From: Algoriphagus sanaruensis
GTDB lineage: Bacteria > Bacteroidota > Bacteroidia > Cytophagales > Cyclobacteriaceae
Assembly: GCF_001593605.1 (NCBI RefSeq)
Contig: NZ_CP012836.1
Coordinates: 1,864,501-1,928,500, forward strand
Direction: 5' to 3'
Length of the DNA stretch: 64,000 bases
The notes beneath the pieces are model-generated. The model had not been told where the DNA came from, searched no databases, and saw only the letters and a list, made by a program, of their open reading frames with translations. This document shows positions 55,033-62,579 of the stretch, in pieces (the first letter of the stretch is position 1; each line of letters opens with the position of its first letter). Made by a program: the position numbers and the translations under genes.

Positions 55033-55872
55033 ATGAAATATTTTCTTCCCCTTTTACTTCTAATTGGTATTGCTTCTAGTTGTGCAGTGAAATCAATTAC
55101 CAGGTCCAAGAATATCACCTACCTCCAAAAAACCGAAGAATTACCTGAAAAACAGCTTAATGTTTTTGCTCCTAAAAAAGCAAGTAAAGCACCTGTTCTG
55201 ATTTTTATCCACGGTGGAAGTTGGCATAGTGGTCGTAAAGAAATCTATGATTTTATGGGGAGTCGCTTGGCTCGAAGGGGAGTAGTGACGGTAATTATCG
55301 ACTATCCTTTGGCACCGGATTACCAAGTTCCAGCTATGGAAAAAGCCAGTGCTCGAGCCGTTCAATGGGTAAAAGAGCATATTTCGAATTATGGTGGAAA
55401 TCCTGAAGAAATATATGTCTCTGGTCATTCAGCAGGAGGGCATTTAGCTGCTCTTTTAGCCATAAAAAATGAACCCTGGAATGAATTAGGAGTTAGCAAT
55501 CCGCTCAAAGGGGCGATTCTCAATGATCCAGCAGGTTTGGACTGGTATTGGTTTTTGAATGAGGCAAGAGACCGACCAGATGGAAAAGATAATTACGATG
55601 CTTTTACGGATAATCCAGATACTTGGAAAGCCTACTCTCCGATCTACTTTCTCACCGGAAATGAAATTCCTATGTTGATTATGGAAGGAGAGAAAACCTA
55701 TCCGGGAATCCGATTAACCATTGATCGGTTTAAAAAAGAGGCAGATTCTAAAGGCCTTGAATATATTTATAGCTACTATCCCAAAACCAAGCATATCCCA
55801 ATGGTTACGCAGTTTTTCTTCACTTGGAGTAAGGGGTATAAAGATGTGTTGGGATTTATGGGGATGGAGTAG
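55033..55872 (+). CDS. Lipoprotein alpha/beta-hydrolase (esterase/lipase)
   Basis: A 279-residue lipoprotein: signal KYFLPLLLLIGIASSC with the lipobox cysteine. The oxyanion motif LIFIHGGSWHSG, the elbow VSGHSAGGHLAALLA with the nucleophile Ser, and a C-terminal KTKHIPM with the catalytic His define a hormone-sensitive-lipase / BD-FAE-like esterase. ATG 55033 is used; a longer TTG start at 55015 lies within a promoter-like GACTTTTG. Substrate unknown. Confidence 0.87.
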   Translation: MKYFLPLLLLIGIASSCAVKSITRSKNITYLQKTEELPEKQLNVFAPKKASKAPVLIFIHGGSWHSGRKEIYDFMGSRLARRGVVTVIIDYPLAPDYQVPAMEKASARAVQWVKEHISNYGGNPEEIYVSGHSAGGHLAALLAIKNEPWNELGVSNPLKGAILNDPAGLDWYWFLNEARDRPDGKDNYDAFTDNPDTWKAYSPIYFLTGNEIPMLIMEGEKTYPGIRLTIDRFKKEADSKGLEYIYSYYPKTKHIPMVTQFFFTWSKGYKDVLGFMGME

Positions 55873-55886
55873 CAAGTAAGATTTTA

Positions 55887-56007
55887 CGTCATTGCGAGGG
55901 GCATTTATTAATCGTTCAGTTATTTTAGCCGCTTCTGCCCCGAAGCAATCTTCAAAAATGTAGAGTGATTTCGATAGACTGTTTCGTCGTTCCTCCCCGA
56001 GGTGACG
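55887..56007. repeat. CGTCATTGCGAGG-type intergenic element
   Basis: Begins CGTCATTGCGAGGGG, contains CCCCGAAGCAATCTTC, and ends with an imperfect inverted copy (CCTCCCCGAGGTGACG). It is related to the two 111-bp copies at 2208-2474, and to the widespread TCATTGCGAG...GAAGCAATCT element of Bacteroidota. Confidence 0.65.
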
Positions 56008-56010
56008 AAT

Positions 56011-56688
56011 CTACCCCAAACTCACCACTCGACCGTCCTCCATTTCAATTACTCGATCTGTTCCCTCAGCAAATTCAGGATCATGAGTCACAATAAGCAT
56101 GGTTTGCTTAAACTCCTTCGCCAAAAGCTTGAATTCATTAAAAACAATGTCTGAGTTTTTTTTATCCAAGTTGCCCGTAGGTTCATCTCCCATGATGAGC
56201 AGAGGGTCATTAATCAAAGCTCGGGCAATAGCAACTCGTTGTTTTTGTCCTCCAGAGAGTTGATTGGCTTTTTTGAGCGCATGGTCCTGCATGTCAAAAA
56301 TGCGAAGTTTTTCCAAAGCTCGATGTTCTAATTCCTGCCTAGAATATTTCCCCAATTTGAGCCCCGGGATCATGACGTTTTCCAGTACTGAGAATTCATT
56401 TAGGAGGTAATGGAATTGGAACACGAATCCAATTTTTTCATTTCTGATTCTAGCTAGGTAGTTGGCGGATTTTCCTGAGATCAATTCTCTATCCATCCAT
56501 AATTCCCCTTGATAGTCGGTGTCCATGGTGGAGAGAATATAGAGAAGGGTTGATTTTCCGCAGCCAGATTTTCCCACCACCGAGACAAATTCCCCTCGAT
56601 CAACCGAAAAACTTACCTTCTTCAGAACCTGGGTTTCATTGGGACTGAAGAACGATTTGCTGATATTTTTTGCCTCAAGGACTTTCAT
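56011..56688 (-). CDS. ABC transporter ATPase (LolD/MacB-like)
   Basis: A 225-residue nucleotide-binding subunit. Walker A VGKSGCGKST (about 38-47), signature LSGGQKQRVAIARAL and Walker B LLIMGDEPTGNLDKKN are complete; the switch His is in IVTHDPE. The ATPase is the third gene of an operon with an FtsX-type permease and a lipoprotein adaptor, the layout of MacAB- and DevBCA-like exporters. It would drive export of a lipid, peptide or drug from inner membrane to periplasm or outside; the substrate is not known. Confidence 0.92.
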   Translation of the reverse strand: MKVLEAKNISKSFFSPNETQVLKKVSFSVDRGEFVSVVGKSGCGKSTLLYILSTMDTDYQGELWMDRELISGKSANYLARIRNEKIGFVFQFHYLLNEFSVLENVMIPGLKLGKYSRQELEHRALEKLRIFDMQDHALKKANQLSGGQKQRVAIARALINDPLLIMGDEPTGNLDKKNSDIVFNEFKLLAKEFKQTMLIVTHDPEFAEGTDRVIEMEDGRVVSLG

Positions 56689-56695
56689 CTTTAGG

Positions 56696-57952
56696 TTATT
56701 TTCCTCGAATTATTTCGACAGGGTCTACTCCAGAAGCTTTTCTAGCCGGGAAATACCCCGCAAAATACGTGGTGATTAAACTGAAAATTCCTCCGATCAG
56801 ATAGTATTTTGGATTGTAGTCTACTGGAAAAGTTTTAACCGTGGGTAATGCCTCTGTTTCAAATGGAATTTGATCGATACCTAATCCAGCCAAAAAACCA
56901 AAAATCAATCCAAGGCATCCACCAACAATTCCGATAATGAGTGCGATGGTGATAAAAATTCGGTTGACATCTGTCCCACTAAATCCGGTTGCCTTGAGAA
57001 TGGCAATGGTATCCAATTTCTCATAAATCATCATGTTCAAGATGTTGTAAATGCCAAATCCCGAAACCACCAAAAGCGTAATCCCTACTGCATAGCTGAT
57101 CAAGGTTCGGATATTGGTTCCTGTTTCAAATTGGGCATTTACCGTCTGAATATCATCCGCATCAATTTGGTAAATTTCTCCTAATTCCTTGGCTAAGGTT
57201 GGAGCTTGATTGAAATCATGGAGTTTGACCTGAATGTCAGTGATGTAGGAAGGGGATTCTCCTAGCATTTTTTGCACAGAGGATATGGATGCATAGCTGT
57301 TGGAATTGTCAAAATCTGCTAATCCACTTTGATAATAGCCCACCACTTTTAACTGAACCCGATTTCCTTGGGAAGTGGTAGCTTGAATGATATCGCCAAT
57401 ATCCGCCATCATTCGATCAGCAGCACCTTTACCTAAGATGATGGTATTGTTTTGTTGCAGATCGGAATAATTTCCAGTAGTCACATAGTCTTTAAAAGCG
57501 AATAATTCTGCCTCTTTTTCGACATCGATTCCATTGACGATTCCAGTGAGGTCGATTGTCCCGACGTTAAAGAAAACCTGTGCGGCTATTTTAGGACTTA
57601 CACCAAGAATTCGTGGATCATCTTCCAAGTTTTCGATGATCGCCTGGCTATTATAAATCGCAAGTCTAGAGGTACTGGGTTTGATCGATCGAATGATGTT
57701 TAATGACTGATGAAATTCTTCGCTTCGATCGATGGGTTGGGAAGGATTGGGTTTGATTTCGTTGTAAAATCGGATATGTGGGGTTCGATTTAAAATTAAG
57801 CCATCCAATAAGGAATTGAGCCCATTCATAAACCCCAATAAGGCAACAAACATGGTGATACTGAACATCACACCGGTAGCCGCAACCAAAGTCTGCTTCA
57901 AGCGGGCCAGCATTAAGGCCCTTGCGATTTCAAAGATTAAAGACCATTTCAT
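56696..57952 (-). CDS. FtsX-family ABC permease
   Basis: A 418-residue permease of the MacB/LolE type: one N-terminal membrane helix (LVAATGVMFSITMFVALLG), a large periplasmic domain (about 50-280), and three C-terminal helices starting YAVGITLLVVSGFGIYNILNM and ending in FPARKASGVDPVEIIRG, the FtsX-permease signature tail. It overlaps the adaptor gene by 4 nt (57949-57952) and lies 7 nt before the ATPase gene. Confidence 0.92.
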   Translation of the reverse strand: MKWSLIFEIARALMLARLKQTLVAATGVMFSITMFVALLGFMNGLNSLLDGLILNRTPHIRFYNEIKPNPSQPIDRSEEFHQSLNIIRSIKPSTSRLAIYNSQAIIENLEDDPRILGVSPKIAAQVFFNVGTIDLTGIVNGIDVEKEAELFAFKDYVTTGNYSDLQQNNTIILGKGAADRMMADIGDIIQATTSQGNRVQLKVVGYYQSGLADFDNSNSYASISSVQKMLGESPSYITDIQVKLHDFNQAPTLAKELGEIYQIDADDIQTVNAQFETGTNIRTLISYAVGITLLVVSGFGIYNILNMMIYEKLDTIAILKATGFSGTDVNRIFITIALIIGIVGGCLGLIFGFLAGLGIDQIPFETEALPTVKTFPVDYNPKYYLIGGIFSLITTYFAGYFPARKASGVDPVEIIRGK

Positions 57953-59061
57953 CGCTTCGGTAAAATCAACCCGGTTTCTTCAGTAAGTCCTTCCAAGATT
58001 TCCGTAAACTCGTAGTTTTTGATTCCGGTCTTCACTCGTAGCGTATCTCCAGATTCGGCAATTACCAAAGAATCCCGAAAAACATACTTTCTTGGGATGA
58101 CCAAGGTAGATTCTCGTTTATTGGTAAGAATATTTGCTTCTAGCGTCAGGTTTGGGAAAAGTCTTTCTGGCGCTTGTGTAAACTCAGCTTCTACAGTAAA
58201 AGTCTTGCTTTTGGAGTCCATGATCGGGATGATACGAGTTACTTCTGCTTCAAATGTTTGGTCTTTGAAACTATCCATGATCACCATGACCCGTTGTCCT
58301 TGTTTCACTTTTGAAATGTCGTATTCGTCGATCTGGAGTTCCAGGTAAAAATCAGAGGTACTTCCAATTACCGCCAAAGTAACTTGCGGGCTTACCATTT
58401 CCCCGATTTCTTTTGGGAGGGAATAAACGATTCCATCGATTTTGCTTCTCAAGATGTATTCGTTTTCAAGTATTTCTGAAATCCTTAAATTCTTTGAAGC
58501 ACTTTGAGAATTGAACGTTATTTCGCGTTGGAGATCCTGATACTTTAGAAGAGAGGATTCATAGCTCGTTTTTGAACTTTGAAAGGCTAGTTTTTTTTGT
58601 TCTAACTCAATTTCTGTCCCAATTCCTTGATTCCAAAGTGATTGAGTTTTAGCCCAAATCAAGGAGTCATTGGTTAGTTTGTCTTTTGCCAATTTAATGT
58701 TTAGCTCGAGGTCTTTAAGCCTTGTTTGGTTGGATTGTTGGTCCGCATATTTTTGAGCTAGCTCAGCATTTTCCCGTCGTAGTTTTTCTGACTCATTGAA
58801 AATCTTAAGAATTGGAGTTCCTACTCGAACAGTATCCCCCTCCTTGACAAAAAACTCTTGGATGGGGCCATTCGCCAAAGCATAGGCTTCATACTGGTCC
58901 TTTGCTTTGATTACCCCTGAGGCATAGACTGATTCTGAAATTGATTTTTTCTCTGGAAAAATAGGAGTGTCTTCTGAAGGGGAACATCCGCTTAAAACCA
59001 CAATAAATAAAAAGAGGGAAAACTTGAACGAAGAATTGAATTTGAAGTCAAATCGATTCAT
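57949..59061 (-). CDS. Lipoprotein membrane-fusion adaptor (HlyD/RND type)
   Basis: Start set at 59061: the signal peptide FKFSLFLFIVVLSGCS with a lipobox follows, and a longer ATG at 59109 lies upstream of the perfect -7 element. The 370-residue adaptor has a barrel-sandwich hybrid (VYASGVIKAKDQYEAYA, GPIQEFFVKEGDTVRVG), a long coiled-coil hairpin (about 100-220, rich in Leu/Glu/Lys) and a beta-barrel (LQIDEYDISKVKQGQRVMVI). It would bridge the FtsX permease to the outer membrane. First gene of the three-gene export operon. Confidence 0.9.
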   Translation of the reverse strand: MNRFDFKFNSSFKFSLFLFIVVLSGCSPSEDTPIFPEKKSISESVYASGVIKAKDQYEAYALANGPIQEFFVKEGDTVRVGTPILKIFNESEKLRRENAELAQKYADQQSNQTRLKDLELNIKLAKDKLTNDSLIWAKTQSLWNQGIGTEIELEQKKLAFQSSKTSYESSLLKYQDLQREITFNSQSASKNLRISEILENEYILRSKIDGIVYSLPKEIGEMVSPQVTLAVIGSTSDFYLELQIDEYDISKVKQGQRVMVIMDSFKDQTFEAEVTRIIPIMDSKSKTFTVEAEFTQAPERLFPNLTLEANILTNKRESTLVIPRKYVFRDSLVIAESGDTLRVKTGIKNYEFTEILEGLTEETGLILPKR

Positions 59062-59093
59062 AGACTGGGCAGGGTGGGTCTCCACAAATAAAG

Positions 59094-59101
59094 CAAATAT
59101 A
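59094..59101 (-). promoter_or_regulatory. -7 element of the export operon
   Basis: Minus-strand TATATTTG, perfect TAnnTTTG, 33 nt before the chosen adaptor start. Confidence 0.6.
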
Positions 59102-59337
59102 TTCTTCAAAATTCCTGAGATTCACCCATACTTTGAGAATTTCGTTTCGCAGACTTTTCTGGAAAAAGGCACTTTAATCCAGCTTGTTTGTCATGAGATG
59201 AATCTTTTGTCGAATTCAAAGACTCACGAATTTTTTACGGGGAATTCATCCAAATTAATTTTTATAACCATTCAATTTCATCGAGCATTACTTTTTGAGT
59301 GGTTGAAAGAACAAGCTATTCTTGGTCTATATTTGAA

Positions 59338-59345
59338 GCTTCATT
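59338..59345 (+). promoter_or_regulatory. -7 element of the 102-residue gene
   Basis: TATATTTG, perfect match, with a TTG 22 nt upstream (59313) and the ATG 18 nt downstream. Confidence 0.6.
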
Positions 59346-59363
59346 CAGTATAGAAATCTAATT

Positions 59364-59672
59364 ATGACCATTCGAAAATTAGTAAAGGAGTCCATCAATA
59401 TGTTGGACAAATCGGACAAAGGAATCATTTTTCAAGATTTCGATCATCAGGTTGTACATGTTGCAGATGCGGCATTTTATGGAAAGCAGGTTTATCCCAA
59501 GGATTTGGTTAAAACCTTGAATGAAAATTTCAATCTTTCTGGCTTTCCTCTCGATGATGCTTCCTTTCGAAAAGAACTTCTAGAATTGATCGATAAGTAT
59601 GAATATGCGGTCAAACATCGGCCTAAGAAAAAGGGCTTTGAACTAGATGAGGATTTTGGAAAAATAGTCTAA
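59364..59672 (+). CDS. Small soluble protein of unknown family
   Basis: A 102-residue acidic/basic protein without signal peptide, cysteines or membrane segment. It appears helical (LVKESINMLDKSDKGIIFQ, FRKELLELIDKYEYAVKHR) with a short strand region (IIFQDFDHQVVHVADAAFY). No family was recognised. A perfect -7 element supports it as a real gene. The 329 nt after it hold a tRNA and its terminator on the other strand and no visible plus-strand terminator. Confidence 0.7.
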   Translation: MTIRKLVKESINMLDKSDKGIIFQDFDHQVVHVADAAFYGKQVYPKDLVKTLNENFNLSGFPLDDASFRKELLELIDKYEYAVKHRPKKKGFELDEDFGKIV

Positions 59673-59951
59673 TCGATAGACTTCTTTAAACTTGGCGATT
59701 TTTGCTAGTTAACCTTGCTCAATTTTTTCACATCTGATTTTTTTCAAGGCTTTAAGCAGTGTTTCAGTTTATTCCTATCGTACTTCCTTCTTGAATTTGA
59801 GACAAAATTGGGGTTATTCCGGTTTTGGAAGGTGATCTTTTGTGAGAAGTTAGAATGCAGTGATTAAAGGGTTATAGATAAAGCCTATTATTGAATTAGG
59901 AGGGATGTTAATAAAAGTGATTTTCCAACCTGGACAAATCTGTCAATCATT

Positions 59952-59990
59952 CTAAAAAATAAAGCTCAACAAAATGAATTGCTGAGCTTT
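59952..59990 (-). terminator. Terminator of tRNA-Ser
   Basis: AAAGCTCA/TGAGCTTT stem with a T-rich tail on the minus strand, 11 nt past the tRNA. Confidence 0.7.
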
Positions 59991-60001
59991 ATAACTTTAA
60001 G

Positions 60002-60090
60002 CAGAGAGTGGGGGATTCGAACCCCCGGTACAGTATAACCCGTACGACAGTTTAGCAAACTGTTGGTTTCAGCCACTCACCCAACTCTCT
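60002..60090 (-). tRNA. tRNA-Ser (GCU anticodon)
   Basis: Class II tRNA of 89 nt. Acceptor AGAGAGT pairs with ACTCTCT, the anticodon stem ACAGT/ACTGT encloses TTGCTAA with anticodon GCT, a long variable arm (CGTACGGGTTATACTGTACC) follows, and the T-loop is GTTCGAATC. No encoded CCA. The gene reads AGC and AGU serine codons. Confidence 0.95.
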
Positions 60091-60133
60091 ATTCCCGTTT
60101 GAAAAGAGGATTTATCCCCCTTTCAAAGTGTTG

Positions 60134-60162
60134 CAAATATAAGTGAATTATGAAGATTTCAG
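60134..60162 (-). promoter_or_regulatory. Promoter of tRNA-Ser
   Basis: Minus strand: a TTG, a 21-nt spacer and a perfect -7 TATATTTG (60134-60141), about 44 nt before the mature tRNA. Confidence 0.5.
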
Positions 60163-60275
60163 CAAGATTGAAAGTGCCGTCTTTTTTTATTTTTAATAAG
60201 GTCTTGATTATCAATTTTATTAATTCTTATCAAAAATTACCCAGTAGTGGGTATTTTCTGCAAACCTGAAATTGG

Positions 60276-60283
60276 TACTTTTG
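60276..60283 (+). promoter_or_regulatory. -7 element of the 84-residue gene
   Basis: TACTTTTG, perfect match. It lies after an upstream TTG (60272) that would otherwise be read as a start, so ATG 60302 is used. Confidence 0.55.
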
Positions 60284-60301
60284 GGTATAATTCTTTTTAT
60301 C

Positions 60302-60556
60302 ATGATTCTTCAAACATCAAAAGCTCAATTTTTATTTGAACAAAACACCCAGATAAGTGGTGCAGTCAAGGTGTTTTCTGATAACAAGGAAGAGCTCCAT
60401 CGATTATTTGTCAATTCTGAAATTCAAGATTCCGATCAGTCTGGTTGGAAGTATTCTGTTGATTCTTGCAGACAGGAACTTGCCCATGTTCTGATCCTTT
60501 TAGTGAAAGAGATTGAGTCCACTGGTATTTTGCAATCAAATCTCGATTTTGCTTGA
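60302..60556 (+). CDS. Small protein of unknown family (84 residues)
   Basis: Start at ATG 60302, 19 nt after a perfect -7 element. The protein opens MILQTSKAQFLFEQNTQISG and is otherwise polar and acidic, with two possible helices (DNKEELHRLFVNSE, CRQELAHVLILLVKEIEST). No family or signal peptide was recognised. It is followed by a hairpin at 60612. Confidence 0.55.
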   Translation: MILQTSKAQFLFEQNTQISGAVKVFSDNKEELHRLFVNSEIQDSDQSGWKYSVDSCRQELAHVLILLVKEIESTGILQSNLDFA

Positions 60557-60611
60557 TGCACTTCGTTTACGGGCTTTGATAGCTCATTAACATTCTTGAA
60601 AAACTTATAAT

Positions 60612-60650
60612 AAATGCTTTTCTATTCCAATTGGGATGAAAAGCATTTTT
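60612..60650 (+). terminator. Terminator of the 84-residue gene
   Basis: AAATGCTTTTC/GAAAAGCATTT stem with a 17-nt loop and a T-run. The rest of the spacer up to 60801 is AT-rich with no clear promoter element. Confidence 0.6.
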
Positions 60651-60801
60651 TGTTTTTGGTACAACTTTTTTTTGATGATTTTAGAATAAAATATGGAATA
60701 TGACTGTGATTTAATATATAATTCTAAAAATTGGCGATTTTTTTAAATAAAATTTTTTTACGAATTTTCATATGTCATAATTCACTAAATCTGATTGAGC
60801 C

Positions 60802-62103
60802 ATGATCAGTACTGCTAACATCGATAAGTTGATCCCCGATTTCCTCATGGAATCCGGGCACTTCTACGTAGTGATCACAGATGTAGAAGGTAAGATCATT
60901 AAGGGGAACAGAAATTTTGAACGAATTGCTGGCTCCTCAAGCAAAAAGGAGTTTTGGAAGTATCTGTCTATAAATGCAGCTGAAGAATTTGCCTATTCTT
61001 TGGAGTTGATGCTGAGTGCTCCCAAAATTACGCGCCATCTGTTGCTGGAGCATCCTATCGTTTCAGATCAACAGTTTTCACAGATTTGGTGGGAATTTTC
61101 TGTTATAACTACACCTGATATGGATATTTCCGGAATAATTGGAGTCGGAGTGGGAATGCAATTTTTGGAGCAGGAAATGCCTTGGAATAATCTTGTCGAT
61201 GTTTTGGGTTTTGGAAAGATTACACTTGATTCAAACTTCCTCGTCAAAGCAAATGATGAAAAGATTTCTTCATGGTTTTCAAATGATTTGAATCCATGGA
61301 TCGGGAAATCTGTATTGGATTTGCCTTGTCTCGAAGGAGGAAAGGATTTGGAACGAGTAATTTTCCAGGCCTCCGTTGAAAATAAACCGACTTGTTTTTT
61401 GATTCAGACAAAAGATTTGGAGATCAAATCATTTGCTTCTCTATTGGTAAAAGCGCCAGAAGGCTATCATTTATTCCTTGTTCCAAAAGAAGTGGCGTCT
61501 GCACATGGCACTTTAAAGCCCTTGGTTAAGCCAGCACTTTTGGAAAGCTTGGCAGAGGCAACATTTGTCCTAGATATGAATGGAAAGCTTGTGCAGCAAA
61601 ATAATGCAGCTAAAAATCTGGGTCGTATTTGGAAAGGTAGAGCTTATTCTGAAGGACATGTACTTAGTTTTCCAAACCAAACTAATCGTTTTAATAAGTT
61701 ACAAAAAGCTATTGACGATGCTAAGATTGGTAAAGAAGCGGACGTTGAATTGAAAATGCTCATGCCGGACAAAGAGTTTGCCTTTTGGAGGGCGTCTGCT
61801 CGAGTACTTCGAACTGAAGATGGAGGCTTTGAAGGAATGCTACTTTCTGTTCTTGATATCACTTCCTTGAGACATGAGTTGATTCAGCTTTACCGTGAAA
61901 ATGAACGGCTGAGAGACCTAGCCTTAAGTCCTTCTCACATCCTTAGAGGACCTTTATCAACGATTATGGGGATTCTGGAGTTGATCGATCCTAAGCAACT
62001 CGATGATGAGGGGCAAAAGTTATTCGGCTATTTAAAGCCTCTTTCGGAAGAACTGGATACCACTATCCGACAGCATGCAAAAAAAATGAGCGCTTTTATT
62101 TAA
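60802..62103 (+). CDS. PAS-domain protein ending in a lone histidine-kinase dimerisation domain
   Basis: A 433-residue cytoplasmic protein. Two or three PAS-like modules are suggested (about 15-135 from FYVVITDVEGKIIKGNRNFE, and about 245-355 from AEATFVLDMNGKLVQQNNA). After a coiled linker (LRHELIQLYRENERLRDLA) comes a HisKA-like helix with SHILRGPLSTIMGIL, carrying His379. The protein ends 54 residues later, so no HATPase domain is present; the stop is inside a terminator hairpin, which argues that the end is genuine rather than a truncation. It might act as a phosphotransfer or dimerisation partner for another kinase. Confidence 0.8.
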   Translation: MISTANIDKLIPDFLMESGHFYVVITDVEGKIIKGNRNFERIAGSSSKKEFWKYLSINAAEEFAYSLELMLSAPKITRHLLLEHPIVSDQQFSQIWWEFSVITTPDMDISGIIGVGVGMQFLEQEMPWNNLVDVLGFGKITLDSNFLVKANDEKISSWFSNDLNPWIGKSVLDLPCLEGGKDLERVIFQASVENKPTCFLIQTKDLEIKSFASLLVKAPEGYHLFLVPKEVASAHGTLKPLVKPALLESLAEATFVLDMNGKLVQQNNAAKNLGRIWKGRAYSEGHVLSFPNQTNRFNKLQKAIDDAKIGKEADVELKMLMPDKEFAFWRASARVLRTEDGGFEGMLLSVLDITSLRHELIQLYRENERLRDLALSPSHILRGPLSTIMGILELIDPKQLDDEGQKLFGYLKPLSEELDTTIRQHAKKMSAFI

Positions 62104-62118
62104 AGCGCTCATTTTTTT
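62083..62118. terminator. Bidirectional terminator overlapping the end of the PAS gene
   Basis: AAAAAAATGAGCGCTTTT/AAAGCGCTCATTTTTTT stem; the last seven codons of the PAS gene form its left arm, and the minus-strand gldH gene ends at its right edge. Confidence 0.85.
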
Positions 62119-62579
62119 TACCTACTTACCTTGATTCCTACAGACTCAATTCCCTGCAAAACTTCCTCGCGCATTGCGGGAGAAAGAGTGACAGAATTTG
62201 TACCTGATGGAAATTGGATTGGAATAGTATCCAATTTAGTATAAGATCCACCAAATCCTTTTCCTAGAGGTTTTCCTGTTTTGGAATTAAACAAAGGGAC
62301 ATTGATTAATTTTTTATCCAAAACCCGATCCAATGAATCTTTTAGGGTAAGTTGAATGTAGCAATTGGAATAAGGATACTTCTCATTAAATCGGATTCCT
62401 ATCAGAGGAGTACCCGAGTTCATTTGTTCTGAATTTGGGAATTTGTATACAAGAGAATCCCCAACATTCCAGCCCATTTCCTTGATTTTTTGGTATTCTT
62501 CATAAATCCTATCGTTGTTACATTGAGTAAACAAGAGGATAAATAAAGCACCAAGTGTGACCTTAATTGCCTTGTCCAT
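62118..62579 (-). CDS. gldH: Gliding-motility lipoprotein GldH
   Basis: A 153-residue lipoprotein: DKAIKVTLGALFILLF then the lipobox cysteine in FTQCNNDR. The mature part (YEEYQKIKEMGWNVGDSLVYKF, RFNEKYPYSNCYIQLTL) fits GldH, an outer-membrane-linked lipoprotein needed for gliding and for the type IX secretion machinery in Flavobacterium. The start at 62579 is chosen because a longer frame adds 65 residues that are only the antisense-like tail of the upstream gene. It overlaps the ricT stop by 17 nt, indicating translational coupling. Confidence 0.88.
   Translation of the reverse strand: MDKAIKVTLGALFILLFTQCNNDRIYEEYQKIKEMGWNVGDSLVYKFPNSEQMNSGTPLIGIRFNEKYPYSNCYIQLTLKDSLDRVLDKKLINVPLFNSKTGKPLGKGFGGSYTKLDTIPIQFPSGTNSVTLSPAMREEVLQGIESVGIKVSR

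Noticed and set aside
58967..59353. 128-codon plus-strand frame opposite the adaptor start
   Set aside because: It overlaps the signal peptide of the adaptor and its promoter on the other strand, ends across the promoter of the next gene, and encodes no recognisable domain.
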